Positions 1 to 8,411 of a DNA stretch of 33,266 bases are shown piece after piece. Position numbers and translations under genes: made by a program. The stretch's first letter is position 1; every line of letters starts with the position of its first letter. The stretch comes from Planctomycetaceae bacterium (GTDB lineage: Bacteria; Planctomycetota; Planctomycetia; Planctomycetales; Planctomycetaceae), in assembly GCA_029259815.1 (NCBI GenBank), contig JAJDEJ010000009.1, positions 1 through 33,266 on the forward strand, read 5' to 3'. The notes under the pieces were generated by a model. The model was not told the origin of the DNA and ran no database searches. It worked only from the letters and a program-made list of their open reading frames with translations.

Positions 1-43
1 CTCGTTCTTCCATGGTAAGATGCGTATACATCGCTGGGACTCC

Positions 44-85
44 GTTCGAGTGAGGCTTCCTTGTTCACAACTGCCTCATTCGAAC
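44..85. other. Long imperfect hairpin upstream of the phosphoesterase gene
   Basis: Arms at 44-56 and 73-85 are complementary at 12 of 13 positions (GTTCGAGTGAGGC against GCCTCATTCGAAC) around a 16-nt loop. It ends about 115 nt before the ATG at 200. It could be the 3' end of a transcript entering from the left or a 5' leader structure. No T-tract follows, so it is not a classical terminator. Confidence 0.4.
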
Positions 86-199
86 TCCCACCGATGTTCT
101 CCATCAACTCAAACGTTGCACTTCAAGTTTGACGTCACCCCCCGGATGACAGAGCTTCGTTACCTTCGTTTCCTCCTGTCCAAACCCGACTGCCTGAGC

Positions 200-1912
200 A
201 TGAAACCAATACTCTCCCTCGTGCTGACACTCTTGTTGTGCTCTCCAGTGTCAGCTGACGACGAAGCGCTTGGTGGTGCGAAAGAGCCCAAGCCGGAGAT
301 GACTCTCAAGCGGAACTGGCAGTCGAAGCGGGTACATCAACTGGCCCTCCGGTACATTCTGTTGGGACGATTGGACGACGCAGACAGTTTTCTCAACGAC
401 TACCTGAAGGATCATCCCGACGATGCGGAGACGCATTACATGCTGGGGGTGCTTCGTGGACAGCAAGGTCAAATTGAGCAGGGACTTACACATCTTGAGA
501 AGGCGGTCGAACTCGGATTGCCCGCTGGACGCATCGTCGCTGGTCCGCGTGAAGTGATGCAGTCATTCGAGGAGACTGAGTACCTCCGCGAGACAAAGAA
601 GGAGTTTGACAGGAATGCGGTGCATGGTCCGTTGATAGGAAACGTCACAGATAACTCGGCAACATTTTGGGTGCGTGTTGCAAATGAGTCATCGGTAAGA
701 TTCGCAGCTGCCCCGGCGTACATGTTCAACCAGAATGTGGATCAGGCCGCTGAGCTATTGAAAGAGGAGACATCCCAAAAATCAGATCGTGCTAATCGAT
801 ACAAAGTCAGAACCTCCAAAACTGTGCAAGCGACAGCGGAGAGCGACTTGACTGGCGTCGCCACGATCACAGGGCTGGAGGCGGAGACGGAGTACTTCTA
901 CCGTTACTTCATCGACGATCAGCCCAGCCAACTGCGAGGCGAATGGTTGTTTCGTACGTTTCCCAAGGCAGGCAAGCCATCCAAGTTCTCGCTCGCGTTC
1001 GGTGGCGGGGCGGGGTTCGTTCCGGAGAACGAACGCATGTGGGACACGATCGACTCGTTCGGTCCACGGCTGATGCTCTTGCTGGGCGACAATGTCTACA
1101 TTGATGATCCCGAGTCGCCCGTGATGCAGCAGTACACGTATCATCGCCGACAATCGCGGCCCGAGTGGCGACGGCTGACGGCTCATACGCCCACGTTCAC
1201 CATCTGGGACGATCACGACTTTAGCGTCAACGATTCCTGGGGCGGCCCGCACGTCTCTGTCCCCGAATGGAAGATCCAACACTCATGGCCCATCTTCCAG
1301 CAGAACTGGGCCAACCCGCCTTACGAGAGCAGCGACATCCCCGGCTGCTGGTATTCGTTCAAGGTGGGCGATGTCGACTTCGTGATGCTCGACTGCCGCT
1401 ACTACCGCACCGATCCCGAAGGTGACGACCCCACAATGCTCGGCCCCGAGCAGCTCGCATGGCTTAAGAAAACACTCAATGGGCTGACCGGCACCTTCAA
1501 GGTCATCTGTTCCTCCGTCCCCTGGGACTACCGCACCAAAGGCGACAGCCTCGACACCTGGAACGGCTACAAGAGCGAGCGCGACACCATATTTGACTTC
1601 CTCGACGAGCACGACATCGAAGGAGTGCTCCTGTTCTCAGCCGACCGTCACCGCAGCGACGCCTGGCGGATTGATCGTGAAGGCTCCTACCCGCTCTACG
1701 AATTCAACTCCTCCCGCCTGACCAACCAGCACGTTCACAAAACAATGGAGGACGCAGGCGCCCTCTTCTCCTACAACGCCAAACAATCCTTCGGCCTCGT
1801 CGAGTTCGACACGACTCTTGAAGACCCCACCGCCATATACACCGTCATCAACATCGACGGCGAACGCGTGCACGATCTCACCGTGCGACGCAGTGAGCTG
1901 CAAATGCCCTGA
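200..1912 (+). CDS. Secreted TPR and PhoD-like metallophosphoesterase fusion
   Basis: The frame is open from position 20, but the ATG at 200 is preferred because it begins a clear Sec signal peptide (MKPILSLVLTLLLCSPVSA, then DD), giving 570 residues. Residues about 45-110 contain TPR-like helices (LALRYILLGRLDDADSFL, then THYMLGVLRGQQGQ-like text). A PhoD N-terminal Ig/FN3-like domain follows (HGPLIGNVTDNSATFWVRV), then the PhoD metallophosphatase core with LLGDNVYIDD, WDDHDF, MLDCRYYR and FSADRH. These are the usual metal-binding blocks of PhoD-type alkaline phosphatase or phosphodiesterase. The last block reads SADRH where many family members have SGDxH, so the metal site may differ slightly. 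The likely role is extracytoplasmic phosphoester hydrolysis, but the substrate is unknown. The next gene begins about 17 nt after the stop, suggesting co-transcription. Confidence 0.85.
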   Translation: MKPILSLVLTLLLCSPVSADDEALGGAKEPKPEMTLKRNWQSKRVHQLALRYILLGRLDDADSFLNDYLKDHPDDAETHYMLGVLRGQQGQIEQGLTHLEKAVELGLPAGRIVAGPREVMQSFEETEYLRETKKEFDRNAVHGPLIGNVTDNSATFWVRVANESSVRFAAAPAYMFNQNVDQAAELLKEETSQKSDRANRYKVRTSKTVQATAESDLTGVATITGLEAETEYFYRYFIDDQPSQLRGEWLFRTFPKAGKPSKFSLAFGGGAGFVPENERMWDTIDSFGPRLMLLLGDNVYIDDPESPVMQQYTYHRRQSRPEWRRLTAHTPTFTIWDDHDFSVNDSWGGPHVSVPEWKIQHSWPIFQQNWANPPYESSDIPGCWYSFKVGDVDFVMLDCRYYRTDPEGDDPTMLGPEQLAWLKKTLNGLTGTFKVICSSVPWDYRTKGDSLDTWNGYKSERDTIFDFLDEHDIEGVLLFSADRHRSDAWRIDREGSYPLYEFNSSRLTNQHVHKTMEDAGALFSYNAKQSFGLVEFDTTLEDPTAIYTVINIDGERVHDLTVRRSELQMP

Positions 1913-1929
1913 GAGTGGAGATCACGCCT

Positions 1930-2709
1930 GTGAACCATCTCGACCATGAAGAAAGCGAACCGTTCGTGAAACGACATTGGTTTCGGAGGCTTCTCTTGCC
2001 AATCGTTGTGATCAGCATCTTTGCAATGCTGATGAGCCTGCTGCTTCCGAGGCCCGGTGGCGGTAGGGCTGCGCCAAGTTCCATTTGTAGTTACAATCTT
2101 CGAACTCTCGTTCTCGCACTTCGCAGCTATCACGACGACTACGGATCGTTTCCTCCTGCTTACACTGCCGACACGGAGGGAAGACGGCTGCATAGTTGGC
2201 GGACTCTCATCCTGCGGCATGTCTTTTGGCAGCCATTGTACGAGCGAATACGTCTCGACGAGCCATGGGATTCGCCGCACAATCTCGCGACATTCGGCTA
2301 CATGGATGGATGGCCGGACATCTTCGGCTGTCCCTCTGATCGCAATTACTCAGACGGAACATTCCAAACTAACTATCTCGCCATCGTGGGCCCCTCGACG
2401 ATGTGGCCGGAGAAGGAGAATGAATCTCGGAGACATGAAGACGTCACTGACGGCGAAAGTGAAACGATCATGATTGTCGAAGTTGCAGACTCGGGCATCT
2501 CGTTTTTTGAACCCCGTGATTTACAGTTCGACGAACTCAGCTTTCAAATCAATGACCCACAGGGGCTTTCACCCAGCAGTTTGCATAACGGCATCATCAA
2601 TGTCGCGTTCGCAGACGGTCGTGTTCGCTCCCTTGCTGAAGACACATCTCCAGAGCAATTAAGGGCGATGCTGACTGTCAACTGTGGAGAGACGATCATT
2701 TTGGAATGA
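1930..2709 (+). CDS. DUF1559-type membrane-anchored protein with H-X9-DG motif
   Basis: Two in-frame GTG codons are possible starts, at 1915 and 1930. The one at 1930 is preferred because GTGGAG at 1915-1920 can serve as its ribosome-binding site with a 9-nt gap, giving 259 residues. One membrane segment (about LLLPIVVISIFAMLMSLLLP) lies near the N-terminus. It is followed by a DUF1559-like body with NLRTLVLALRSYHDDYGSFPPAY, in which short-side-chain pilin-like residues are partly lost, and by the C-terminal block HNGIINVAFADG, which fits H-X9-DG. The family is greatly expanded in planctomycetes and resembles type II pseudopilins. This copy lacks a clear prepilin cleavage motif (G before FTLIE), so it may be a divergent member. 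Function is unknown. It follows the phosphoesterase closely and converges on the ABC permease gene. Confidence 0.75.
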   Translation: MNHLDHEESEPFVKRHWFRRLLLPIVVISIFAMLMSLLLPRPGGGRAAPSSICSYNLRTLVLALRSYHDDYGSFPPAYTADTEGRRLHSWRTLILRHVFWQPLYERIRLDEPWDSPHNLATFGYMDGWPDIFGCPSDRNYSDGTFQTNYLAIVGPSTMWPEKENESRRHEDVTDGESETIMIVEVADSGISFFEPRDLQFDELSFQINDPQGLSPSSLHNGIINVAFADGRVRSLAEDTSPEQLRAMLTVNCGETIILE

Positions 2710-2790
2710 GTTTGAGAAACGAAGGGAACAAAGAGAGTCGATCGAGGCATACTTCGTTACCTCCTGTTCAATCCTACCGCTCAATTGTTG

Positions 2791-5700
2791 TCACTCAGTA
2801 CTCTCTCCGCCCAGAATGATGAAACGAATTTGATTGGGTTCAATCGGACGAACGTTGAGCGCGTCGGTGGGAATTTGACTCATCAGGTCCGAACTGATGC
2901 TGCCCGCGTAAGAGTCCAGGTATGATTTCTTCACGACCGATCCCTCTTGAAGGCATGTCGACCATAAGAGCGGCTGACCTGCCGGGAAGATTTCGTTGTA
3001 TGAGGTGCGAACCGCCTGCGGGAGTCCTTCCGGGGCATAGCCAAAGTTTCCAACACTGAGTGGATCACGAATCAGGTCTGAAGTGAGATCACCCGGGAGT
3101 TGATCGAGTCGCTCGGGAAACTGTCCCTCTTCGATTTGGTACTGCTGTAATCGCAGTACGACCTGAGTTCCGTTCCAGATCGTTTGACTCAATTTCTGTG
3201 CCGTCTTGTCCCTGTTGATTCCAAGTTCGACCTGGGCGACGTAATTCCCCCCGGCTGTGGTGGGAGTCGTATGGACCCAGCGAGTCAAATTCTGCTGAGA
3301 GATGGTCGGGGGCGGTGGTTGCGAACTGGTATCAAGTTCGGCCAAGTGGGCTTGCGTGAGGGCACCGAGCAGTTTGAGAGTTCGTCGGCGTTCGGTCGCG
3401 TACAGTGGTGAGGTGTATAACTCCGGACCAAACGGTCGTTTCTGGATTTCCGAGTCCCAGTCGGGAAGCGTGCCTTCGAGAAGCTGACGTTGTTCGACGT
3501 ACTGATTCTTGATGAGGTCGACGAGGCGTGGCGGATTGTGGGGGTGCTCGCGAAACCAGTCAATCGCCTGCTGCAGTTGGTCACTCGACTGCCTGTCTGC
3601 GGTCGCCCAGCGGGTCACTTCGATCAACAACAGATTGTGGATCCCGAGAGCCTCCCACCACACAGAAATGTCGGTCGTACTTCGCGCTTTGGCGGACTCG
3701 ATGACCAGTCCGTCACGCAGCAACTGCCAGCTTGCGGAAAGACGTGAAGCCTCACTCGCGAAATTTGCTGCCATACGGAGCGAGTTCCCGAGAAGACGAA
3801 TTGAACGATCAGATAAGTCCCATGGGGCCACCTTTTGGTTTGGTCTCCTCGTCTCTTCGATGTTCTCTGCAAAATTGTCAGCCGCTGTCACGAGCTTGTC
3901 GATCGCAACATCCCGTTGCTCGTCAGTCACAGGGTCGGGATTGACGGGGACTGGAATCGGCTCACCCGCTCCCCTCTCTTTTCCCGCTCCGGCAGATTCC
4001 TTCGCGTATTGCTCCGCATCCAAGGCCCGTTTCAGCGACCAGAAGTTCGCAATCTTCTCACTCACCTCCAATTCTTGCTGGTCGAGTAAGCGAATCTTTT
4101 CGGGATTAGTCGTGGTCGATTTCAGTAATGCGTGCCAGTCGAAGCCGGGGCCGACGTCGGGAACCTGCTCGGCCCGATAGACGGCTGAGCCCAGGACACA
4201 CGTGATCACCGGCAGAATGACCCACGCGACCTTTTGGCTCAGCCGACGCCACGATCGGTCATCGACCAGCCATGCGGAGACGGTCGTCCACGTTCCGGCC
4301 ATCATCGCCAGCAGAAGCGGACCGCACGCGACGAGCAACGGGACGTCATAGTAAATCTTTGCGTAGAGCCACGAGATGAACAGCACTGACATGAGCCCGG
4401 CAATCGTGATCGCGACGACCGAACGCCTGAACCACAACGCACACAGATGTCCGACGGCATACAGCAATAACGTTGCCCAGACAACAAATGCCCCCTGTAA
4501 GCCCCAGCCACTGAGGTCATTGGGAAATCGCAGCAGGTTCATACTGCTAAAGCTCGCATTGAGAGATTGGGCCACTGAGAGTGTCTCGTCGCGAATCCCC
4601 CTTTCCACGAGACGGGTCCCAAGAGCCGCATCGTACAGTCCGAAGACCAGAATCAGTGCAACGGTCATTGGTAGCCAGATGACATGCTTGCTGCTCCAGA
4701 CAGCTGTCCGGTTCAGGCCCCGCTCGCCGAGGAAGCGGTGGGTTTGTTGCTGTTGATCACCCAGACAGGTCATCAGGCCGCAGACAACAGGAGTCGCAAG
4801 CAGATAGACAAATTGACCGGGGAAGAGACCGAACCGCGGTGCGAGATCGACCATCAGAACACCCAGCAGTCCCCACCAGAGGAGGAATGGCACAGCCGAC
4901 TTGAGTTCTCGCCACAGTAAGACCGCGAATGTCCGCATGCCCAATGTGCGCCGCGAACTGGCCCAGCGAACGACTGCAAGCGAGAGACCGATTGACTTGC
5001 CCGTTTGCGTGGATGATTTGGAAATTCGCGTTTGCCACGGCAGACGCAGCGGTTCGTTCTGCAGCCACCGCCCGATCAGCCAGAGATCGATTGCGGCCAG
5101 GATCAGGTAGAAGCAGTATCTCACCACGATCACAGTGCCGGTGTATTCCGCCAGCGGGTTCATAATGATTCCCGTGACCAGAAACTCACACAGGACGCCG
5201 CAGACAATCACGACCATTACATGTGAGAGCAACAGCGAAAGGAGCAGACTCCAGAGCAGGCATCCGAGAACGCCGGGGATATAGTTGACGAGATGATCCT
5301 CCCATTTCATGAAGCCCCGAATGGTCTGAGGAGTTGAGTCGAGCGACCAGACGAGCTGACCAAACGCGAAGGCGACTGCTCCAAAACTGACGACGCTCAG
5401 AAAGGCGAACAACAATTTGCCAAGAGCCAGATGCGACGTCGACGCGGGCAACGTCTGGAGAAACCGATCGGTGGAAGATTCGCGTTCTTCAGCAAACAGC
5501 AGTGCGCCGCACGTCGCAGCAAAGCAATACGTCAGAACGGTCGCCACATAGAAGGGAAATGCACGAATGGTCGTGAACGGCGCCGACTTCACCAGAAACA
5601 ACACTTGCAACAGGAATGTCCCCACCATGAGCGACAGCCAGATGCGCCACTGGGAGCGGAACTCTTTCCAGATCAGACGCTTCACGCTGGGGTGGAACAT
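2791..5700 (-). CDS. Large ABC-2 type permease with C-terminal soluble region
   Basis: The product has 969 residues and starts at ATG 5700. The N-terminal third has about six hydrophobic segments in the ABC-2 pattern (SLMVGTFLLQVLFLV, FYVATVLTYCFAATCGALLFAEERES). The EERES stretch followed by FLQTLPASTSHLALGKLLF is characteristic of ABC-2 permeases. A second membrane block follows to about residue 510. The last ~450 residues are mainly polar and probably extracytoplasmic, with no motif I recognise. It is the third gene of the GntR-ATPase-permease operon, 110 nt after the ATPase. YtrA-type systems of this kind often respond to cell-envelope stress, but that is inference here. The C-terminal extension makes it far longer than ordinary ABC-2 subunits of about 250-550 residues. 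Confidence 0.8.
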   Translation of the reverse strand: MFHPSVKRLIWKEFRSQWRIWLSLMVGTFLLQVLFLVKSAPFTTIRAFPFYVATVLTYCFAATCGALLFAEERESSTDRFLQTLPASTSHLALGKLLFAFLSVVSFGAVAFAFGQLVWSLDSTPQTIRGFMKWEDHLVNYIPGVLGCLLWSLLLSLLLSHVMVVIVCGVLCEFLVTGIIMNPLAEYTGTVIVVRYCFYLILAAIDLWLIGRWLQNEPLRLPWQTRISKSSTQTGKSIGLSLAVVRWASSRRTLGMRTFAVLLWRELKSAVPFLLWWGLLGVLMVDLAPRFGLFPGQFVYLLATPVVCGLMTCLGDQQQQTHRFLGERGLNRTAVWSSKHVIWLPMTVALILVFGLYDAALGTRLVERGIRDETLSVAQSLNASFSSMNLLRFPNDLSGWGLQGAFVVWATLLLYAVGHLCALWFRRSVVAITIAGLMSVLFISWLYAKIYYDVPLLVACGPLLLAMMAGTWTTVSAWLVDDRSWRRLSQKVAWVILPVITCVLGSAVYRAEQVPDVGPGFDWHALLKSTTTNPEKIRLLDQQELEVSEKIANFWSLKRALDAEQYAKESAGAGKERGAGEPIPVPVNPDPVTDEQRDVAIDKLVTAADNFAENIEETRRPNQKVAPWDLSDRSIRLLGNSLRMAANFASEASRLSASWQLLRDGLVIESAKARSTTDISVWWEALGIHNLLLIEVTRWATADRQSSDQLQQAIDWFREHPHNPPRLVDLIKNQYVEQRQLLEGTLPDWDSEIQKRPFGPELYTSPLYATERRRTLKLLGALTQAHLAELDTSSQPPPPTISQQNLTRWVHTTPTTAGGNYVAQVELGINRDKTAQKLSQTIWNGTQVVLRLQQYQIEEGQFPERLDQLPGDLTSDLIRDPLSVGNFGYAPEGLPQAVRTSYNEIFPAGQPLLWSTCLQEGSVVKKSYLDSYAGSISSDLMSQIPTDALNVRPIEPNQIRFIILGGESTE

Positions 5701-5756
5701 GGTTTCCTCGGTCGCTGGATTCGCAAGAATTCAGCCGTGACGATGTGAGCACTTGT

Positions 5757-5776
5757 CTGAACTCTTGCGAGTTCAG
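5757..5776. other. Perfect intra-operon stem-loop
   Basis: CTGAACTC and GAGTTCAG form an 8-bp perfect stem around the loop TTGC, in the 110-nt gap between the ATPase stop and the permease start of the minus-strand operon. It could reduce read-through or stabilise the upstream ATPase message. No T-run follows on the minus strand. Confidence 0.4.
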
Positions 5777-5810
5777 CTACGAGTTAACTGAACATGGTCA
5801 CCGCGTTTTC

Positions 5811-6728
5811 TCATGCCTGCATTGGAACGGGATCATTCGATGGCGTGCGTCGGTATTCGCGGAGCATGACGAGCAGGATGTCTTCGAGACTCGGGTGTCT
5901 CACCTGGAACGGCGTGTCGATTCCGACCGCTTCCGTCAGGAGTGACTCGTCGAGGTTGCGGACCATCCAGATGTGTTCGTGGCCGAACTGCACGTGAGCG
6001 AGGGTGTCGCCGGGGATCGTGGGCGGTTGCATGTTGACGTCGCCCAGCGTGACGGTGACTTCTCGAGTGTCACGTTTGAGGTCTTCCAGTCGTTCGACGC
6101 AGACGAGCTTGCCGTTCAGCAGGATGGCGACCATGTCGGCTACGCGTTCGACTTCGTTGACTTGATGACTCGACAGCAGGACTGAGCGCCCTTCGGCGGC
6201 GACGTCGACCATGCTTTCGAGGAACTCGCGGCGGACGAGCGCGTCGAGTCCCGAGGTTGGTTCGTCGAGGATCAGCAGTTCGGGTCGATGTGACAGTGCG
6301 AGGGAGAGAGCGACCTTCGCCTTCTGACCTTTGGAGAGTGTCTTGATCTTTTGACCGTCTTCGAGACCGAAGCGGTTGGTGTACTGAGCGTAGACGTGTT
6401 GGTAGCCGGGGGAGTAGAAGCCGGCGGCGAACCAGCCGATCTCGGCGACCGACATCCAGTCGTACAACGACAACTGCTCGGGCACGTATCCGACGCGGCG
6501 TCGGATTTCGAGGTCATAGCGGCAGCTGTCCATGCCAAGCACTTCCGCGCGACCACTGTCGGGACGTTCGAGACCGAGGAGAATTTTGAGAGCCGTCGAC
6601 TTACCGGCTCCATTCGCTCCGAGGAGAGCACACACGGTCCCCGGCGGCACGTCGAGCGAGAGGTTGTCGAGAGCTGTCGTGTGACGGAAGCGTTTGCTGA
6701 CTTGTTGTAACGAGACGACAGGTGTCAT
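5811..6728 (-). CDS. ABC transporter ATP-binding protein (GntR-linked)
   Basis: A 305-residue ABC ATPase. Walker A is GANGAGKST near residue 33-41, followed by a Q-loop region (GYVPEQLSLYD). The signature is written LSKGQKAKV instead of LSGGQ, Walker B is [12 protein letters not shown], and the switch is SSHQ. The C-terminal ~90 residues form the accessory region seen in drug or antibiotic export ATPases (CcmA-like). The start ATG at 6728 overlaps the GntR stop by 4 nt, which implies translational coupling. It should energise the permease encoded downstream. The modified signature, with K for the third-position G, is common in YtrB/BcrA-like ATPases and does not argue against activity. Confidence 0.9.
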   Translation of the reverse strand: MTPVVSLQQVSKRFRHTTALDNLSLDVPPGTVCALLGANGAGKSTALKILLGLERPDSGRAEVLGMDSCRYDLEIRRRVGYVPEQLSLYDWMSVAEIGWFAAGFYSPGYQHVYAQYTNRFGLEDGQKIKTLSKGQKAKVALSLALSHRPELLILDEPTSGLDALVRREFLESMVDVAAEGRSVLLSSHQVNEVERVADMVAILLNGKLVCVERLEDLKRDTREVTVTLGDVNMQPPTIPGDTLAHVQFGHEHIWMVRNLDESLLTEAVGIDTPFQVRHPSLEDILLVMLREYRRTPSNDPVPMQA

Positions 6729-7153
6729 GCGGTCTCCCCGGTGGTGACTGGCTTTAGTGAGTTGTCGGCGTCGAGAGATTCGAGTCGGTGCAGTTCAGAC
6801 TCGACGAGTTGGCGGATTTCGTCAGGAGTGATCTGATTGTGATGGGCCTCGGCGAGCACGATCCGCAGGCGGTCGCGGATGAGGTCCAGCCGCTCTGCGT
6901 TGCACTTGGCCGGTGCTTCCGGCGTCACAGCGAGGCCCGTGCCACGGATGGGAATCAGCACACCGTCAGTCTGCAAATCCCGATACGCCCGCGACACCGT
7001 GTTGGGGTTCACTGCGATCCGCCCGGCCATCTCACGGACGGACGGGACATGTTCTCCGACCTGCAGAGCCTTGTTCGCGATAGCGAATTTGACCTGCCGA
7101 CAGATCTGCTCATAGATTGGGATGCCGTTTGAGGCTTCAATATGCAGTTGCAC
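6725..7153 (-). CDS. GntR-family (YtrA subfamily) transcriptional repressor
   Basis: A 142-residue protein with an N-terminal winged helix-turn-helix (IYEQICRQVKFAIANKALQVGEHVPSVREMAGRIAVNPNTVSRAYRDLQTDGVL, about residues 13-62) and only a short helical C-terminal tail. That layout is typical of YtrA regulators, which lack a large effector domain. The start is GTG at 7153, supported by AGGAG on the minus strand six nt upstream. It heads an operon with an ABC ATPase and permease, as YtrA does in Bacillus. A 28-bp palindrome immediately upstream (7163-7190) is a good operator candidate, so autorepression of the operon is the likely regulation. The inducer is unknown. Confidence 0.88.
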   Translation of the reverse strand: MQLHIEASNGIPIYEQICRQVKFAIANKALQVGEHVPSVREMAGRIAVNPNTVSRAYRDLQTDGVLIPIRGTGLAVTPEAPAKCNAERLDLIRDRLRIVLAEAHHNQITPDEIRQLVESELHRLESLDADNSLKPVTTGETA

Positions 7154-7162
7154 TGGGTTCTC

Positions 7163-7190
7163 CTAGTGTCCTATCACGATAGTACAGTAG
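7163..7190 (-). promoter_or_regulatory. Candidate GntR operator overlapping the operon promoter
   Basis: An imperfect palindrome in which 11 of 14 base pairs match. On the minus strand its core reads TGTACTATCG then TGATAGGACA. The spacing and TGT-ACTA/TAG-ACA look resemble operators of YtrA-family GntR repressors. TACTAT inside it could be the -10 box; I see no convincing -35. It ends 10 nt before the GTG start and just touches the upstream side of the ribosome-binding site. Confidence 0.6.
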
Positions 7191-7515
7191 TCGCTAGTGG
7201 CGGGAGATGCAAGCGTTTTTTTTGGGATTTTCGCGACCATTCCCACAGTACCCGGTCTTCTGAGGGCAGCAGGAGTGCTTCGCTGCCAGTGATCTGCGCG
7301 CCCACGATTCTCAAGTGATTGCCGTAAAGAGAAGAGAAAGGCCTCCACAACCATTGCCCGACTGTGACGATTGCGGGGGCGAGTGCCCCTTGTGGTCATT
7401 CGGCTTGGCGAATCGACCGGCAAGTCGCTGAGTTCGGATTGGCTTCGCCGTCAGGCGCGGTAAGAGTTAGGATGCCGGTCTACGAGTTCACTCACGGAGG
7501 CGACGTTTCACACTC
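7191..7515. other. Divergent intergenic region, no gene seen
   Basis: This stretch separates the GntR operon from the plus-strand ABC pair. I see no convincing coding sequence. It contains small stem-loops, including GGGGC-GAGT-GCCCC at 7376-7389 and ATTCG-CGAAT at 7398-7413. The second lies about 100 nt before the ATPase start and may belong to its leader. GGAGG lies near 7496-7500, rather far (about 15 nt) from the ATG at 7516. Confidence 0.5.
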
Positions 7516-8295
7516 ATGATCGAAGTCTCCGACCTCAGCAAGTCGTTCGTGGATCTCAAGCGCGGGGCCGTAACGGCGCTCGAACGTGTGTCGTTCGAAG
7601 TGCAACCCGGTGAGATTTATGGTCTGCTGGGACCGAATGGCGCGGGGAAGACCACTTGCCTGCGGATCTTGAGCACCGTTCTGCAGCCGACGTCCGGACG
7701 AGCCGTCATCGCCGGGTATGACGTCACAGAGCACCCGCAGGAAGTGCGAGCCAGCATTGGCTTCATGTCGGGCAATACGGGCATTTACGACCGCATGACA
7801 GCGTGGGAGATGGTCGAATACTACGGTCGACTGTATGGCATCGACGAACCGACATTGCAGTCTCGACTCGAAGATATCTTCGAGACTCTCCAGATGAACG
7901 AAATCCGCGATCTGCTCGGCTCCAAAATGTCGACCGGCATGAAACAGAAGGTGTCGATCGCACGCACAATCGTGCATGATCCGCCCGTACTGATCTTTGA
8001 CGAGCCGACCTCCGGGCTCGACGTCCTCGTCGCACGGGCCGTGCTGCAGGCCATCGAGTATCTTAAGGGTCAGGGCAAGTGCATTATCTTCTCGACGCAT
8101 ATTATGCGTGAGGTCGAGAAGCTGTGCGACCGTGTCGCGGTGATTCACAAAGGACGAATCCTCGACAGTGGCACCGTTGAGGAATTGGAATCAAGACACA
8201 ATCAGCCGGATATGGAAGAGTTGTTCTTTGAGTTGATTCAACGCCACGATGAAGAACTTGTCCATGGCGGCGTGGGGATTGCGGAGGGAGTTTGA
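7516..8295 (+). CDS. NatA-like ABC transporter ATP-binding protein
   Basis: A 259-residue ABC ATPase. Walker A is GPNGAGKTT (about residues 39-47), the signature is MSTGMKQKV in place of LSGGQ, Walker B is [12 protein letters not shown], and the switch is STHI. The MSTGMKQK signature and the length match NatA (sodium-efflux ABC exporter) ATPases. The stop is about 115 nt before the start of the cognate permease, with a small hairpin and tandem repeats between them. Substrate assignment to Na+ is only by family resemblance; other ABC-2 cargo is possible. Confidence 0.88.
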   Translation: MIEVSDLSKSFVDLKRGAVTALERVSFEVQPGEIYGLLGPNGAGKTTCLRILSTVLQPTSGRAVIAGYDVTEHPQEVRASIGFMSGNTGIYDRMTAWEMVEYYGRLYGIDEPTLQSRLEDIFETLQMNEIRDLLGSKMSTGMKQKVSIARTIVHDPPVLIFDEPTSGLDVLVARAVLQAIEYLKGQGKCIIFSTHIMREVEKLCDRVAVIHKGRILDSGTVEELESRHNQPDMEELFFELIQRHDEELVHGGVGIAEGV

Positions 8296-8303
8296 GGAGG
8301 ATC

Positions 8304-8407
8304 TGAAATCTCAAATCTTGGATTTCAAAACCTGACTTGTCTCCCAAGCATTTCGCTCATCAACTCATCAACTTGTCAACTCATCAACCTGTCAACTCAT
8401 CAACTCC
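8304..8407. repeat. Hairpin and 16-bp tandem repeats between ATPase and permease
   Basis: A 7-bp hairpin (TGAAATC at 8304-8310, GATTTCA at 8321-8327) is followed by three head-to-tail 16-nt units at 8360-8375, 8376-8391 and 8392-8407. The units read TCAACTCATCAACTTG, then TCAACTCATCAACCTG, then a final copy ending in CC. They end just before the GTG start of the permease. They can be read through in frame, which creates a false N-terminal extension (Gln/Asn/Ser/Thr-rich). Confidence 0.7.
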
Positions 8408-8411
8408 GCCC

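Noticed and set aside
20..199. 60-residue N-terminal extension of the phosphoesterase frame
   Set aside because: The text has no export or domain features, and a normal signal peptide begins at the ATG at 200.
158..2775. Similar strings near 158-183 and 2752-2775 (CTTCGTTACC ... TCCTGT)
   Set aside because: Short match with a 9-nt gap and no inverted ends; too weak to call a repeat family.
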